From assembly GCA_034359265.1 (NCBI GenBank), contig CP136890.1, positions 188,501 to 252,500 of the forward strand: a DNA stretch of 64,000 nucleotides, read 5' to 3'. Of the stretch, positions 13,024 through 25,332 are shown one piece after another. Positions within the stretch are counted from its first letter, which is position 1. Each line of letters begins with the position of its first letter. The position numbers and the translations under genes are program-made. The notes under the pieces were generated by a model, which was not told the origin of the DNA, searched no databases, and worked only from the letters and a program-made list of their open reading frames with translations. This stretch comes from Canna indica. Taxonomy: Eukaryota > Streptophyta > Magnoliopsida > Zingiberales > Cannaceae.

Positions 13024-16000
13024 ATGGATTCTGCAGGCGGAGGGCCAGGGTCCGAGGGGCCTCACGATGTGCTCTCTCCGCAATCTTTGTCCGCTATGGG
13101 TGAGGGGATCTCCCTCGTGTTCTCCCGCTGGACTGCGCTCCAGATGGCGGTGGAGAATGGATGGGGCGGTCGGGATTCCCGCCTCAAGTACGAGGAGCTC
13201 GCCTCCACCATCGTCTCCTGGTTCTCCCAATCCAAAGGTTTGTACTTAAAAATTCGATTTGTATATAAAAAACATTTCCTTTTTTTTGTTTCTTTTTTTC
13301 TTTTCTGCATCTAGAATTCAGTAATATAACATATTTTTATCTTCTTAGTACGTATATCATTTTTAGTGATTTAATTTTCACCTTTTCTTAAGTTTTCCAA
13401 AGGTTTTTGAATTTTATGGTGGTTTTCCATGTTGTCGCCACGATTATGCTTTTATTTATTCGTTTGTTTTGCGTGTGCGTGAATGCTATACGCTGCAATT
13501 ATTAGTTATTTTTTACTTCTCAATTTAATCATGTTTCAATACATCAACTGAAGAGTGACTGCTGACTGGTGTTTTGGTTCGGAATTCTGACATTTATTTC
13601 ATTGTTTCTCTTCAGATTTACTCTATATTGATGATCTGGAAAATATGCTTGAGGATAGCATGCAAGATGTGTTCAATACAGAGGTCACAGATGGTAGCAT
13701 TGAGGAGGTAGCTTTTTCTTCATGCTTTGAAGTGTAAACTCTGAAATGTCTCCCCTATATTTAGTTTTTTTCTTGCCATAAATTTTATTGAGATTTTGGG
13801 AGCATGTGAATAAGATTGTAACTATTTTATGTGACCAGTACTTTATGGTTGCATCAAAAGATTTGTCTATATTAATATATGACACCAATTTCGGTCACCT
13901 TATGCACTATAGTATCTAGAAAATTCTACATTTATAGACAATTTAAAACACTTAAGGTCCTAAGCATGGGGGGTATTCTTTGTTGTATGTGTTCATTTAT
14001 TTTATTTGATTTTGAAAATTGAAACTTTAAGTTGCTTGACTGAATGAGAGAATTTTATTGATCAAAGTGGTAACTCTGCAGAATGACATATTTTATCAAG
14101 GAACTAATAAACCAATTGTCTAATTGAAGTTGTCCAAGGGATTTGAAAACTTATGAGAACCACTGTCCAATGCTCCACTTTGAAGTTTTTATCATTTCAT
14201 GGTATACTGGCTTAATTGAATGGTAAAATAGTTTTTCTTTGAATCTTTTGAAATTTGAGTATTAATATATAATTGGAAGTTTCGGATTAAAAGTATGAAT
14301 ATGGTCTATAATTTACATTCATGTTGAAAACTTGAAATTAGGGAACTAAATTTTCAATATTTTCAGTAGGTAATGGGATGTTATGGTTAGGTCAGTTAGT
14401 CAGTAACTTTTTCACCTAAATGTTTAGGTTTCCTCAGAATTTCCTTAAAGCTTTTGGGAAATGCCAATCTCTTCGGTTATTCTAGAAAGTCTCGCTTCAT
14501 GAACCATAAATCCATATTGGAATGGTAGTTCAAGGAGATTTAAATCCAACTACCCAACTACCCCAAGTATCACGATAAATCCATATTGGAATGATAGTTC
14601 AAGTCTGTGTTTGTCACATAGATAGAAAATTTTCTACTAACTTTTCGTTGTTATGATAATGAGCAATTTAATGTTACATGCAAATAATAGATTTGAGTTT
14701 TTCGATGCCATTTACTTTGTATGAAAGTATAAAAGGAGATTTAAATGCACTTAGTACAGCTCTAGATTTGTCCTTACTGCTTACACAGAACTGTATGATG
14801 GGTAAAACCCATCTAATTGACTCCAATTTGTTGGGACTTTATGTTACATTTGTGCACGAGGCATATGACATCCTATGGCTGTTATACCACAGAATGTGCA
14901 TGGTTTAGTTTTGGCTTCCAGATAATGTACTCATTGCACAACAAAGTTATTTTCCTTCCTTCATCATCATAGTTCAGATAAGAACTTAATTGTATGCCAT
15001 TTATTAATTTATTTACTTTGGGATTTTACATCCTTTGACTTACTCCTTTGGTATCAGTCTGTAATTTTGCTTTAAAATGTTTATCATGACTTTTGTCTAA
15101 TAATTTTAGCTTCACAGCAAGCATCTTCAGGAGAGATCATCTGGACTGCCCCTTTAATTGCTCTTGTATCATATGTTTTAGCTCACCATGCTTCCATTTT
15201 ACCTCCTGGTTTTAGATTGTACCATCTAGCATTCTATAACATTTCATTCTTCAAGTTTTCCGCATTCAAGTGATGTCCCACCTGATTAATTGTTAGTAAC
15301 GAATAGAAATACATAATTACGACTATTTTTTTTTTCTCTGATCCTTTCTGTTTGTTTGTGTCATCCTTTATTTCTATCTACATTCTACAAAATGCCAACG
15401 GAGTTATCTGGTTAGGTATTTAAAATAGTTGTTGATTTTTTAATACTCTGGAAATATTTTAATAATTACAAAAATTTTGATTCAGGTGGCTGAGCAACTA
15501 ATGATTATGTATGAAGACTGTCTTAAAGGAAATTATGAATCAATTCAAAAGTTGAGGTTAACTCCTACAATTAGTTCGGTTTCTCGGAGCAAACAAGTAA
15601 GCCATTTTCTAATTCTAGCTCTTGTTCTTTCTTCATTGGTCACTTCATATATTCATATATTAATATTGGCCAGATTTTTTTATTTTTTTTTTTGTTTTAC
15701 AAGCAAAACTGCACCTATGCGGATCATAATTCTATTGAGAATGGTTTTTTTCCTTTTTGTACAACACTAATGGATAAATAAGAAAAGAACAAAACATGGA
15801 ATTCAAACATTTAGTCCAAGATAGGAGCTTGTCAATAAGCCACAATATTCTAATTTACCTGTAATACAAATGTAGTCTTGTCGGCTTGTCGCTTCTATAA
15901 ATTTGCTCCTTGGCGACCTAGTAGTTGAGCCTTGTATCTAGGAATAGCCTCTTTGCCCTTAAAAGTTATAAGAGGAAGACTATGCACATTGATTGTCCTA

Positions 16001-16502
16001 TACACATTTAGGATAGCTGTGCACAAGCTGCCCTTTCGTTAAAATTTTCCTCTTATTATGATTCTGAATGATGGATGAAATATCATGACATTATGAAATT
16101 TTCACCTCGCTGGTTGCTTCTTTTTTTGCTGAAAGTGGTGCAAACTTTAGCACAATAATTCTAGTTTAAGTTTGTGTAATTAAAATTACATGAATCACAA
16201 TATTTTCTGTTTTTCCCCTTAATTTATAGTTTATGTTTGCATAGTTGAAATTACATGAAACCATTCTTCATCTTGATTTTTATATCAGAAATGCACATTC
16301 AGCAACCCTATGGCACTGAGAAATGAATCTGCTCATTTTTCAGGTGGTTCTCGATGAGAGTGAAGATGAAGAGGCATCAGAAATGATGGTTGACGAACCA
16401 AAGCCTACTGAAATGTCTGCGCAAATGCCAAAGGTGAAACAAGTACCTGATGAAGATGGATGGTCTACGGTTACTTCCAGAAAAAGTAGGAATAAGAAGT
16501 GA
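13024..16502 (+). CDS. TSR2: Pre-rRNA-processing protein TSR2 homologue, four exons, 191 aa
   Basis: TSR2 is a small acidic-tailed chaperone that, in yeast, escorts ribosomal protein eS26 to the pre-40S particle. Exons are 13024-13237, 13616-13707, 15486-15596 and 16344-16502; phases fit and all introns are GT-AG. The conserved block reads FSRWTALQMAVENGWGG with DSRLKYEEL in exon 1, then DDLENMLEDSMQDVFNTE in exon 2 and VAEQLMIMYEDC in exon 3. Exon 4 encodes an acidic stretch (DESEDEEASE) and a basic end (SRKSRNKK). The start at 13024 gives the usual family length. Intron 2 (1778 bp) and exon 3 were copied to 17875-19519. The reading frame shows no damage. Confidence 0.93.
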
Positions 16503-16937
16503 AGATAAATACTGGTTAGCAGTGAGAGTAAGCAATTTTGTATTTAATGAAATTACGTCGTTTTTTCTTCTGCCTTTGTCTACAAAGGATCTAATGGTTT
16601 AAGCATAGTACTTGTGGAGTGAGCTATTTTTTGCGACATTGATTCTTGTGATGCTTATTTCATACTCCGTGACAAAAACGAAATCTAAGTTGTCATGAGT
16701 ATGAGCTTCATCCCTAATTCTTGCGTCTTGTCCTCATGTATTTTTTACCTATTGCATTTTCTCCATCATGTAATGACTATTATAAAGTCAATTTTTAAAC
16801 ATATATAAATCTTGATCTAAGGAAAAGAAAGATCGGATAACATTAAGTTATAGAAGTGTCGACACAATCATAACAACACGTGATTACAAGAAACAATAAT
16901 ACAATTGAAGTGAAACCCTAATTACGAACAATCAAAC
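16503..16937. other. TSR2 3' flank
   Basis: This is AT-rich DNA with the probable TSR2 3' untranslated region. No other feature is recognised before the inverted repeat at 16938. Confidence 0.6.
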
Positions 16938-17121
16938 GTTAAGTAGATTTTGCAATATTTGCACCGTAGTTCGCAATTATAACTAAATTAAATTAATTTC
17001 GTGATAGTATATTGGGTCATCTATCTCTTAATTGTTCCCCCATGCACTTAGTTAAACTCGGTCATTCATTTGATTTCATTTCTACAAGAGTGATTTAAGT
17101 GAGTGGTGTAAACTGTAAAAT
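16938..17121 (-). repeat. Inverted copy of 12450-12661
   Basis: On the minus strand this matches the intergenic segment 12450-12661 apart from two short gaps. It ends where the THADA copy begins, with TGG shared at the join. Confidence 0.88.
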
Positions 17122-17825
17122 GGAGGGATGCTTGGAGTTGCCAATGCATTTGGAGCACATGCAGGTGATCTCGTTCAAGTGTCTCCTCTGGCAACCATTT
17201 TGCAGCTGAACTATGAGCAGGTTGTTTAGTTTTTTCTGCTTTTTCAGCTCACTCATTAACTGAAGTATTACTGTATCTGAATTGTGGCATTGTTTCTGTT
17301 AACAGGAATCAGCATTTATTAGTTGTCCAATTCTTTCAAGCCCTTCCTGTGAAATGTTCTCAACATCAATGGTTCAAGAAATATTTCTAATTGCCAAGGA
17401 CTCAAAAGATAAAATATGCTGCATGGGCACTTTTCATTTCTCCGACATCAGTGGTGGTCAAGTGAGTTTCCGAATAAGATTGCTTCACAAAATAGTTCAA
17501 TCATTTCAAACTCACAAGCTCAAACATTTGATGAGGACAGTTTAGTCTGGAAGCTCTGCTTATGGCTAAGAGATCTAAACAAAAATAAGGTAAAATTTCT
17601 AATTCTATTTCTTTAGTTATATGTGAATCTATATATTATTGCTATATTCTGGTTGAGTTAGTATGAGGCTTTTGAGAGGCTTGCATCAACAATTTTTCTT
17701 TGGGTATGATCCGACTAGAACTTAACACACAAACATGTCATCGAGTACGATTATGAATACTTGTTTCTTACATGTGATCACACTTATTTAGTTTTTGTAA
17801 GTTCAACTTTATTCTGTCAAACTTT
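17121..17825 (+). pseudogene. Duplicated THADA fragment (copy of 7812-8515)
   Basis: About 700 bp are near-identical to the THADA remnant, spanning the end of one exon, an intron, the next exon and part of the following intron. I counted only a handful of differences, one of them an extra T near 17432 that shifts the frame again. The shared frame break near IAKDSKDK shows that the source was already damaged when copied, or that both descend from one damaged form. Confidence 0.93.
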
Positions 17826-17874
17826 TTGTAATTTTTGTAAGTTCAATTTTGACTGAATGAGAGAATTTTTCTCG

Positions 17875-19519
17875 TTTAAAACACTTAAGGTCCTAAGCAT
17901 GGGGGGTATTCTTTGTTGTATGTGTTCATTTATTTTATTTGATTTTGAAAATTGAAACTTTAAGTTGCTTGACTGAATGAGAGAATTTTATTGATCAAAG
18001 TGGTAACTCTGCAGAATGACATATTTTATCAAGGAACTAATAAACCAATTGTCTAATTGAAGTTGTCCAAGGGATATGAAAACTTATGAGAACCACTGTC
18101 CAATGCTCCACTTTGAAGTTTTTATCGTTTCATGGTATACTGGCTTAATTGAATGGTAAAATAGTTTTTCTTTGAATCTTTTGAAATTTGAGTATTAATA
18201 TATAATTGGAAGTTTCGGATTAAAAGTATGGATATGGTCTATAATATACATTCATGTTGAAAACTTGAAATTAGGGAACTAAATTTTCAATATTTTCAGT
18301 AGGTAATGGGATGTTATGGTTAGGTCAGTTAGTCAGTAACTTTTTCACCTAAATGTTTAGGTTTCCTCAGAATTTCCTTAAAGCTTTTGGGAAATGCCAA
18401 TCTCTTCGGTTATTCTAGAAAGTCTCACTTCATGAACCATAAATCCATATTGGAATGGTAGTTCAAGGAGATTTAAATCCAACTACCCAACTACCCAAGT
18501 ATCACGATAAATCCATATTGGAATGATAGTTCAAGTCTGTGTTTGTCACATAGATAGAAAATTTTCTACTAACTTTTCGTTGTTATGATAATGAGCAATT
18601 TATTGTTACATGCAAATAATAGATTTGACTTTTTCGATGCCATTTACTTTGTATGAAAGTATAAAAGGAGATTTAAATGCACTTAGTACAGCTCTAGATT
18701 TGTCCTTACTGCTTACACAGAACTGTATGATGGGTAAAACCCATCTAATTGACTCCAATTTGTTGGGACTTTATGTTACATTTGTGCACGAGGCATATGA
18801 CATCCTATGGCTGTTATACCACAGAATGTGCAAGGTTTAGTTTTGGTTTCCAGATAATGATATACTCATTGCACAACAAAGTTATTTTCCTTCCTTCATC
18901 ATCATTTATTAATTTATTTACTTTGGGATTTTACATCCTTTGACTTACTCCTTTGGTATCAGTCTGTAATTTTGCTTTAAAATGTTTATCATGACTTTTG
19001 TCTAATAATTTTAGCTTCACAGCAAGCATCTTCAGGAGAGATCATCTGGACTGCCTCTTTAATTGCTCTTGTATCATATGTTTTAGCTCACCATGCTTCC
19101 ATTTTACCTCCTGATTTTAGATTGTACCATCTAGCATTCTATAACATTTCATTCTTCAAGTTTTCCACATTCAAGTGATGTCCCACCTGATTAATTGTTA
19201 GTAATGAATAGAAATACATAATTACGACTTTTTTTTTTCTCTGATCTTTTCTGTTTGTTTGTGTCATCCTTTATTTCTATCTACATTCTACAAAATGCCA
19301 ACGGAGTTATCTGGTTAGGTATTTAAAATAGTTGTTGATTTTTTAATACTCTAGAAATAATTTAATAATTACAAAAAGTTTTGATTCATGTGGCTGAGCA
19401 ACTAATGATTATGTATGAAGACTGTCTTAAAGGAAATTATGAATCAATTCAAAAGTTGAGGTTAACTCCTACAGTTAGTTCGGTTTCTCGGAGCAAACAA
19501 GTAAGCCATTTTCTAATTC
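17875..19519 (+). pseudogene. Duplicated TSR2 fragment (copy of 13942-15615, exon 3 included)
   Basis: The segment copies most of TSR2 intron 2, all of exon 3 (19390-19500) and 19 bp of intron 3. It lacks exons 1, 2 and 4. About 30 bp near 18905 are missing relative to the source. The intron-2 acceptor TTCAG of the real gene reads TTCAT here (19385-19389), so even the copied exon could not be spliced normally. Divergence is low. Confidence 0.93.
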
Positions 19520-19666
19520 ATATTTGTATTAATATTTTTTTTCGAATATGAATTGAATACAATGCGAATGTAATTTTTAATTAATCGATAAAACTACCAT
19601 TCTTAATTTTCTGTGGGAAGAATTTAATCCCCCGTCAATAAATGTAATTAAAGTATCACTCGTGTT

Positions 19667-20293
19667 TAGGGGTGAGAAAAAAACCTAATTTTTCGGTTAA
19701 CCGGAAAACCGGTCCGAAACCGAACCGGTTTTTTCAGTTTCGATTTTTATTTTTTGAAAAATTGATTTTCGATTTCGGTTTCGGTCCGAAAGGTAAAAAG
19801 TCCACCGGTTTTGGTTAGCCGACCGGTTCAATATAATTATTAATTTTTAATAATATATATTAAATAATAAATTATAAATTATAAAAAAATTATAAGAAAT
19901 TATAGAAAATTATAAATAAAATATTAAAAAATAAAATATTATAAAATATTATAAAAAATTATAAAACATATTAAAAATATTAATTTTTATAGAACATTAT
20001 CTTGATTCAAGTGGTTTCATTTTTTTTTCTTTTTTTCTCAATGAGAATTCGGTATTTGTTTAAATTTTTCTTCATGATTTGCATAATACTATTATGTTTG
20101 TAGATTAAAAAAATTTATTAGTTAACCGGAAATTATCGGTTAATCGAACTGAAAAAATCAAAACTGAAATAACGGTTAATCGAAGTTAATAAATCGATTT
20201 ATGATAATGGTTTTGAAAAATCAAAATTAAAGAAACAATTTTTTTTATGCTAATGGACCGATTATTTGGTCCATGGCTCCATGCTCAATCCTA
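19667..20293. mobile_element. Non-autonomous hAT-like element, 627 bp
   Basis: It begins TAGGGGTGAG and ends TGAGCATGG...CTCAATCCTA in inverted orientation, the terminal pattern of a common plant hAT family. Flanking 8-mers are CTCGTGTT (19659-19666) and CTCTTGTT (20294-20301), 7 of 8 identical, fitting an 8-bp hAT target duplication. The interior is rich in CGGTTAACCG-type motifs and AT and has no transposase. It ends 126 bp upstream of the HS1 start codon. Confidence 0.8.
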
Positions 20294-20419
20294 CTCTTGT
20301 TTGGACTTTTCTTTTTACACTGCTTCCGCTTCTATTTCGGAAAAAAAAATCAGCTAAACATTAGGAATAGATCTACCTGTAGACTCGACAGAGAGAAGAG
20401 GAATAGATCAGGTTTAGCG
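20294..20419 (+). promoter_or_regulatory. Short 5' flank of the HS1-like gene, bounded by a hAT element
   Basis: Only 126 bp separate the hAT end from the start codon. This is probably 5' untranslated region, so the promoter must lie partly in or beyond the element. No clear TATA box can be assigned. Confidence 0.45.
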
Positions 20420-23386
20420 ATGGCGGAGAATGCGATGGTCGTGAAGCATTTGCTGCTTTCCAAGTTCAAGGACGAGGTGACTCCCGAAGCGGTTGAAAAC
20501 CTCATCAAAGGCTACGCCAACCTAATCTCCCTCGTACCCTCCATGAAGGCTTTCCACTGGTTTCTTCTTTTCCTTATCGTCCCCCTCCTCTTTTCTCTCT
20601 CTATTTATATAAGCAAATTCTACAACGATCAAGGAACCATGTGATTGAATATTTTTTTCCTATCTGCCGCCGAAAGTTTTGATAATTGGGGCTGCTACTT
20701 CTCTATTTTGAATCGGCGTATGCTACATTGCTGGATGCTTTATTTTCTTAAATTTCCACATCCATGTGAAATTTGGAGTCTAGTACTCTAGTTTGCTCTG
20801 GAAGGATGGACTTCAAGTCTGATAAGTTGGATCTGTTTGCTTTGGTTCATTGCTCTCATGTAGTTGATCACCACCTGTCTAGTATAGAAAAATTTGATCA
20901 TTAGTTACATTATCTAGATCAGACCAATCCTGGCCTATTTCTTTTGCAAATCATTGTGCTAACCTTTTGCATATTGGATCTGTAATAGTATAGTTAGTTA
21001 TGGAGTCGTAGCAATGTTGGGGATCATCTTTTTCATGTATCCATTGCAGATTGTTTTTGCAGTTATTAGTTAACTTTTTCGCTAGATTTATCAAATATTT
21101 TATTCAATCTCAACATGATTAATTTGCCGCAATTACCTATAGCGATTTACTAGCAAGTTCCTTGAAATTGATTGATTGATATTGTTTTGAAGAACATCTT
21201 TGATGCTGTTTTGAAACTTTTTAATTATGATTCCACACAATTGTTAAAGCAAGAAACTGTTCGAAATGTTAGAGCAAACACATTGCACAAGATAGGAGAA
21301 AAAGAAGACAACATAGAACACATTATGTGGGAATCCAAACCGTGGGTGAGGAGGATGAGGTGGGGAACAAAACTATAAACTTTCAAGTCAGATGAAGAAG
21401 CCACAAGACAACATTTATAGAAAAGCCCTAATGCCTGGGGCACATACATCTAAACATACATAGAGAATCCTAACAATTACATTACATGGCTTTTAATGCT
21501 AGGAATTAGGTTGGTGTTGCATTTATCTCCCAAAGTAGTTGATCATGACTTCGTAAGATTTCCCTGATTGTCTTAGTTTTTTCTAAGACTCTTATGCCAC
21601 GAACAAATAATCCTGGAACCATATCCATCTAGCCTAGGCAGATTCTATCTTTTCGTTTTATGGTGTTAGAAGGTGCCCTTGTACAACCTATTTCTGCAGT
21701 ATGTGAACGAGATTCTCAACACAGGAGAATCATTTAATTGTATTGTTCTCCATTCTGCTTCTCAATTTCCTTCAGGTGTGATCTGGACCAGCAATTCATA
21801 TTCGATTGACATGCCCTGAGTTGCATCTGGGCCACCTCATCATTCTTATGTGTTCCCTTTCCACTACTTTTAAGGCATTGACACATTCTCTATTTTGATT
21901 CACCCCCTATGAAGAAGCTGTTAAGAAACAAACTGCCACCAATTAATGGTGTTTTGAATTCTAGGTGCCTGTCCCTGATTTTCCAACTGAATTGCATCTT
22001 GCTCCAACAACTGTTAGCCTACCCAACTATCTTACAACTTCTACATTTGCTTGTTCATTATTTTCTGCACAACCTAATGATAGATTCAACACCCAATGAT
22101 ATAGTAACAAACCTTCTTTTCTGTGATAGCATTTATGTAGGATAACTTATCAGACTGAGAGGCTAACCGAGGCTCTTCCGGTTGTAGCATAAGGAATGGG
22201 ATTGTAACCTACAAAGGGTTGCTTTCATCTCATGTTCAGGAAGCCAACTTTATCTTATAAGCTGTTCAAGAAACCATGATGATTTGTATCTTGTAGAATT
22301 TAAAGGCTGTGACTTTTTGTTTCTTGGATGGTAATGTTTGTAGCAACCTCATATTTGGAAGAAAAATTTTATAGTAGCGATTCTAAAGTTTTTATGGTGT
22401 CAATCTGAACAGTGCAGAAGTGATATTTGCTTTGTGATTTTGTTGGATTAAACTGAAGATTTTACATAGGGCTCAAAGCGAACCTAGCCATTTGTGAATA
22501 TATTGGATCTTAGATTCATAAGAGTTTATCTTCGTTCACACAATCCCACACTTAAACAAGCTTGGGCACATTTTCTAGGGTTGGTAACCAACAACAAGCC
22601 AAGCACAAAGCTTGTGGACAGAGATCATGAACAATTCATAATTTTGAAGCTTGTTTTTAGCCCATGTAAGTACTCAATATTATTTATACATAAAGAGTTT
22701 CACTTGTATATTAACTCACTTGTAGATAAAAAGTTAGAACCTATTAAGTTTGCAAGTCTTCTTGAAGCAAACTTTTCAACAAGCTTGTAAATTAGCTTTT
22801 TAAGCACAATTGCATATAAACAAACCTTGTAAACAAGCTCGCAAATATTCCATTGAACCAGTACTTAGACAATGAGTTTGTTTAAGACATGTTCAGGAAG
22901 CTTGTCTTTAACTTCAAGTTCGAGAGCTTAAGCTTGTCGCTTATTGAATTAATATAAGTTTTTAAATACTAGCACAACAATTAATAAGCCATTGAGTTCA
23001 GTTATAATTGATCATGCTCAATCTATTCCAAGCACGGGTATAGTTTGTTTACAGTCCTGTTCCCCTCCCTGATTCACTTAACAGGCATTTGTTAAGTTTT
23101 CTAATCTTAAGTGTGCATTGTCTTTGCTTCTAAATTTTAATACAAAGATATTGGTAATTAGTTTTCCTATAAATCCAATGTCTTACATTTCTATATCAGG
23201 GGAACTGACGTGAGTGTTGAGAACCTGCATCAAGGGTTCACCCATGTGTTTGAAACAACATTTGAAAGTGTGGATGGCATAGCAGAGTATCTTGCACACC
23301 CAGCTCATGTGGAGTTTGCAAATATATTTCTTCCTGCATTGGAGAAGGTTCTCATTGTTGACTACAAGCCAACCTCAGTTAACTAA
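20420..23386 (+). CDS. Stress-response A/B barrel protein, HS1-like, two exons, 108 aa
   Basis: The product is a small dimeric alpha+beta barrel (Dabb) protein of the HS1 type; Arabidopsis HS1 is a boiling-stable protein with reported antimicrobial activity. Exons are 20420-20559 and 23200-23386, joined through a Trp codon (TG|G). Exon 1 encodes VVKHLLLSKFKDEVTPE and LIKGYANL; exon 2 encodes GTDVSVENLHQGFTHVFE, AEYLAHPAHVEFA and ends VDYKPTSVN. The start at 20420 (MAENAMVVKH) gives the family length. The 2640-bp intron is long for so small a gene and carries repeat-like DNA. No frame damage is seen. Confidence 0.94.
22520..22995. repeat. AAGCTTG-rich repetitive stretch inside the HS1-like intron
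   Basis: AAGCTTG, CAAGCTT and related words recur in both orientations over about 470 bp. This looks like a degenerate DNA transposon remnant, but no terminal repeats or target duplication could be fixed. Confidence 0.35.
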
Positions 23387-23534
23387 TGGTGGTGCTTATT
23401 GCTACCATAAGAGACATTTGCTCAATTTGATATGCTATTTTATACTGTTCCTGTTATATGTGACCAAAACATCTGTAAGCTGTACCTTATCCTGTGAGAC
23501 ATTGTCTGTCGTTCCCTCACTTTAGTTTAATGTG

Positions 23535-23806
23535 TAAGAGCGAAAACAGTCTTTTTTTCGTTATTTCATGTTTGTTTCGCGAGATTTGAATGGCCGATAG
23601 GATTACCATCCTTTTTGTAGGGTGTCAAATTTTTTAAAAAAAAATTCACCTCGCGAAAAATTACATGTAACCAATGTCCATTTCTTCTTCCCTTGTACAA
23701 TAGTTTTAGTTGACAATAGGAAGAAGAGTAGGAAGAAGAGAATTTTATGTTTATTTCAACATTAACAAAGAATTAAAAATTAGTGAAATTGTAAAGGATG
23801 CTCTTA
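23535..23806. mobile_element. Possible Tourist-like MITE, ~272 bp
   Basis: The ends read TAAGAGC and GCTCTTA, short inverted termini of the PIF/Harbinger-associated kind with TWA target sites. The interior has no coding potential and includes a GAAGAAGAG repeat. The inverted match is short, so the call is tentative. Confidence 0.4.
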
Positions 23807-24350
23807 GCTAAAGGAGAAAAAGCACATCGATTTATTTTCAGCTAAAACTATGGTACAAGGGAAGCAAGTCTTGAAAAACTTATATGATCATGATAACCAC
23901 TAGTTCTCAAAATTCTGAGGGAGACGCATAACACAATCATAAAACGTCATTATAGGAGACTATTAGCAATTAGATCAAACCGAATCAGTTAATGAAGACA
24001 TTCCCTAACCTACCTCCAAAAGATTGGTGCAGAAACCCTATTTGGGCATTTGGATGGAAAATAAGTGGTTGGAATAAGCACATGCACTCCAATAATTTGC
24101 CAATCAACCTTGTTTTACCATTTGCCAGCAAATGTCTCAAAGATTTGAAGTGCTACGTTATGAAGACAATGATACCATCCAAATATAATGAATCCATTTG
24201 TGCTCAAATGGTAGTAGTATCTGCATATGTTGCCTAGGTTTTGGGTTCAATCCCTAATTATAGCGTTTTGTGCATCTTTTCCACATCTTGTAATACGTTT
24301 TGTGCGTATATTACTATGTTTACGCTTTGTAATGATTGTGTTATAAAGCT
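23807..24350. other. Intergenic, nothing recognised
   Basis: The DNA is AT-rich, without conserved coding sequence. Frames near 23992-24237 have no recognisable domain. Confidence 0.5.
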
Positions 24351-24358
24351 ACTTTTTC

Positions 24359-25324
24359 TAAGGGTGAGCATGGACCGGTTAACTTCAGTTTTTCAAAAAT
24401 ATTAACCGTAAATCGGTCCATTAACTTCGATTAACCGTCATTTCGGTTTCGGTTAATCAATAATTATCGGTTAACTAATAAATTAATTAGATTTATTTGT
24501 AGGAAGTTATGCATTCAGGTTTCTACAAACTGATGGGTGATATTGCTATAGACTATTTGTTTATGGCTGTTATCAAAAATTGCACAAGTCACAATCAGAT
24601 TAAAAAGGGGCTAAATAAGTTTAGGATTATCACATGAACAAGTAGGACTTGAATAGGCGCTGAATACTGCATTGAATTTTGCCAATTAAAAGGTCATATT
24701 TTCTAACAATACCAAATTCTTTTCATAAGTCATAAGTTTGAGACGGTTGAAGACTTCTCATTCACCCTCTACAAAAGTTGAAGGAAAATGTCATACAACA
24801 GTTTAACCCAGAACATACCCAATCCGCCAATCGTGAAGGCCGATCCGCGCAGTGGCCGGTGGAGAGATCCGCGCAGTGGCAGAACGGAGATGCGGAGACG
24901 GCGAGACGCGGAGATGCGGAGTCGCGGAAAGGCGGAGATGTGGAGAGCGGAGAGCACCGAGAGGGCGAGAGAGAAAAGAAGTATCGCCATATCGGGGGCT
25001 CGGGGCGACGGGGAGAGTGGGCGGGCGGCGGGCCAATGGGTATAAAAGTAAAACTTAGGGCTTCTAAGTTTATAATTAACTTATTATTCATTTTTCATTA
25101 AAAAGTATTATATAATATATAAAATATAAAATATATGTCCACCGGTCGGTTAACCGAAACCGATGGACTTTTTAAACTCCGATCCGAACCCGAATCCGAA
25201 AACCGAAAATTTTTAAAATACAATCCAAAATCGCAAAAATCGGTTCCGTTAACCATAAAAATTGATTTGGTTTCGGACCGATTTTTCGGTTAATCGAAAA
25301 ATCAGTTTTTTTTTCTCACCCCTA
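24359..25324. mobile_element. Non-autonomous hAT-like element, 966 bp, perfect 8-bp TSD
   Basis: The termini are TAAGGGTGAGCA and CTCACCCCTA (inverted), flanked by identical 8-mers ACTTTTTC at 24351-24358 and 25325-25332. Subterminal CGGTTAAC and GGACCGATTT motifs match those of the element at 19667-20293, so both belong to one family. The centre (about 24830-25045) is strikingly GC- and purine-rich and may be a remnant of a transposase leader or a captured host piece. No transposase domain is seen. Confidence 0.9.
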
Positions 25325-25332
25325 ACTTTTTC

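Noticed and set aside
14678..14908. Open frame of 76 codons, repeated at 18610-18840
   Set aside because: It lies in TSR2 intron 2; the second occurrence is the duplication, not coding conservation.
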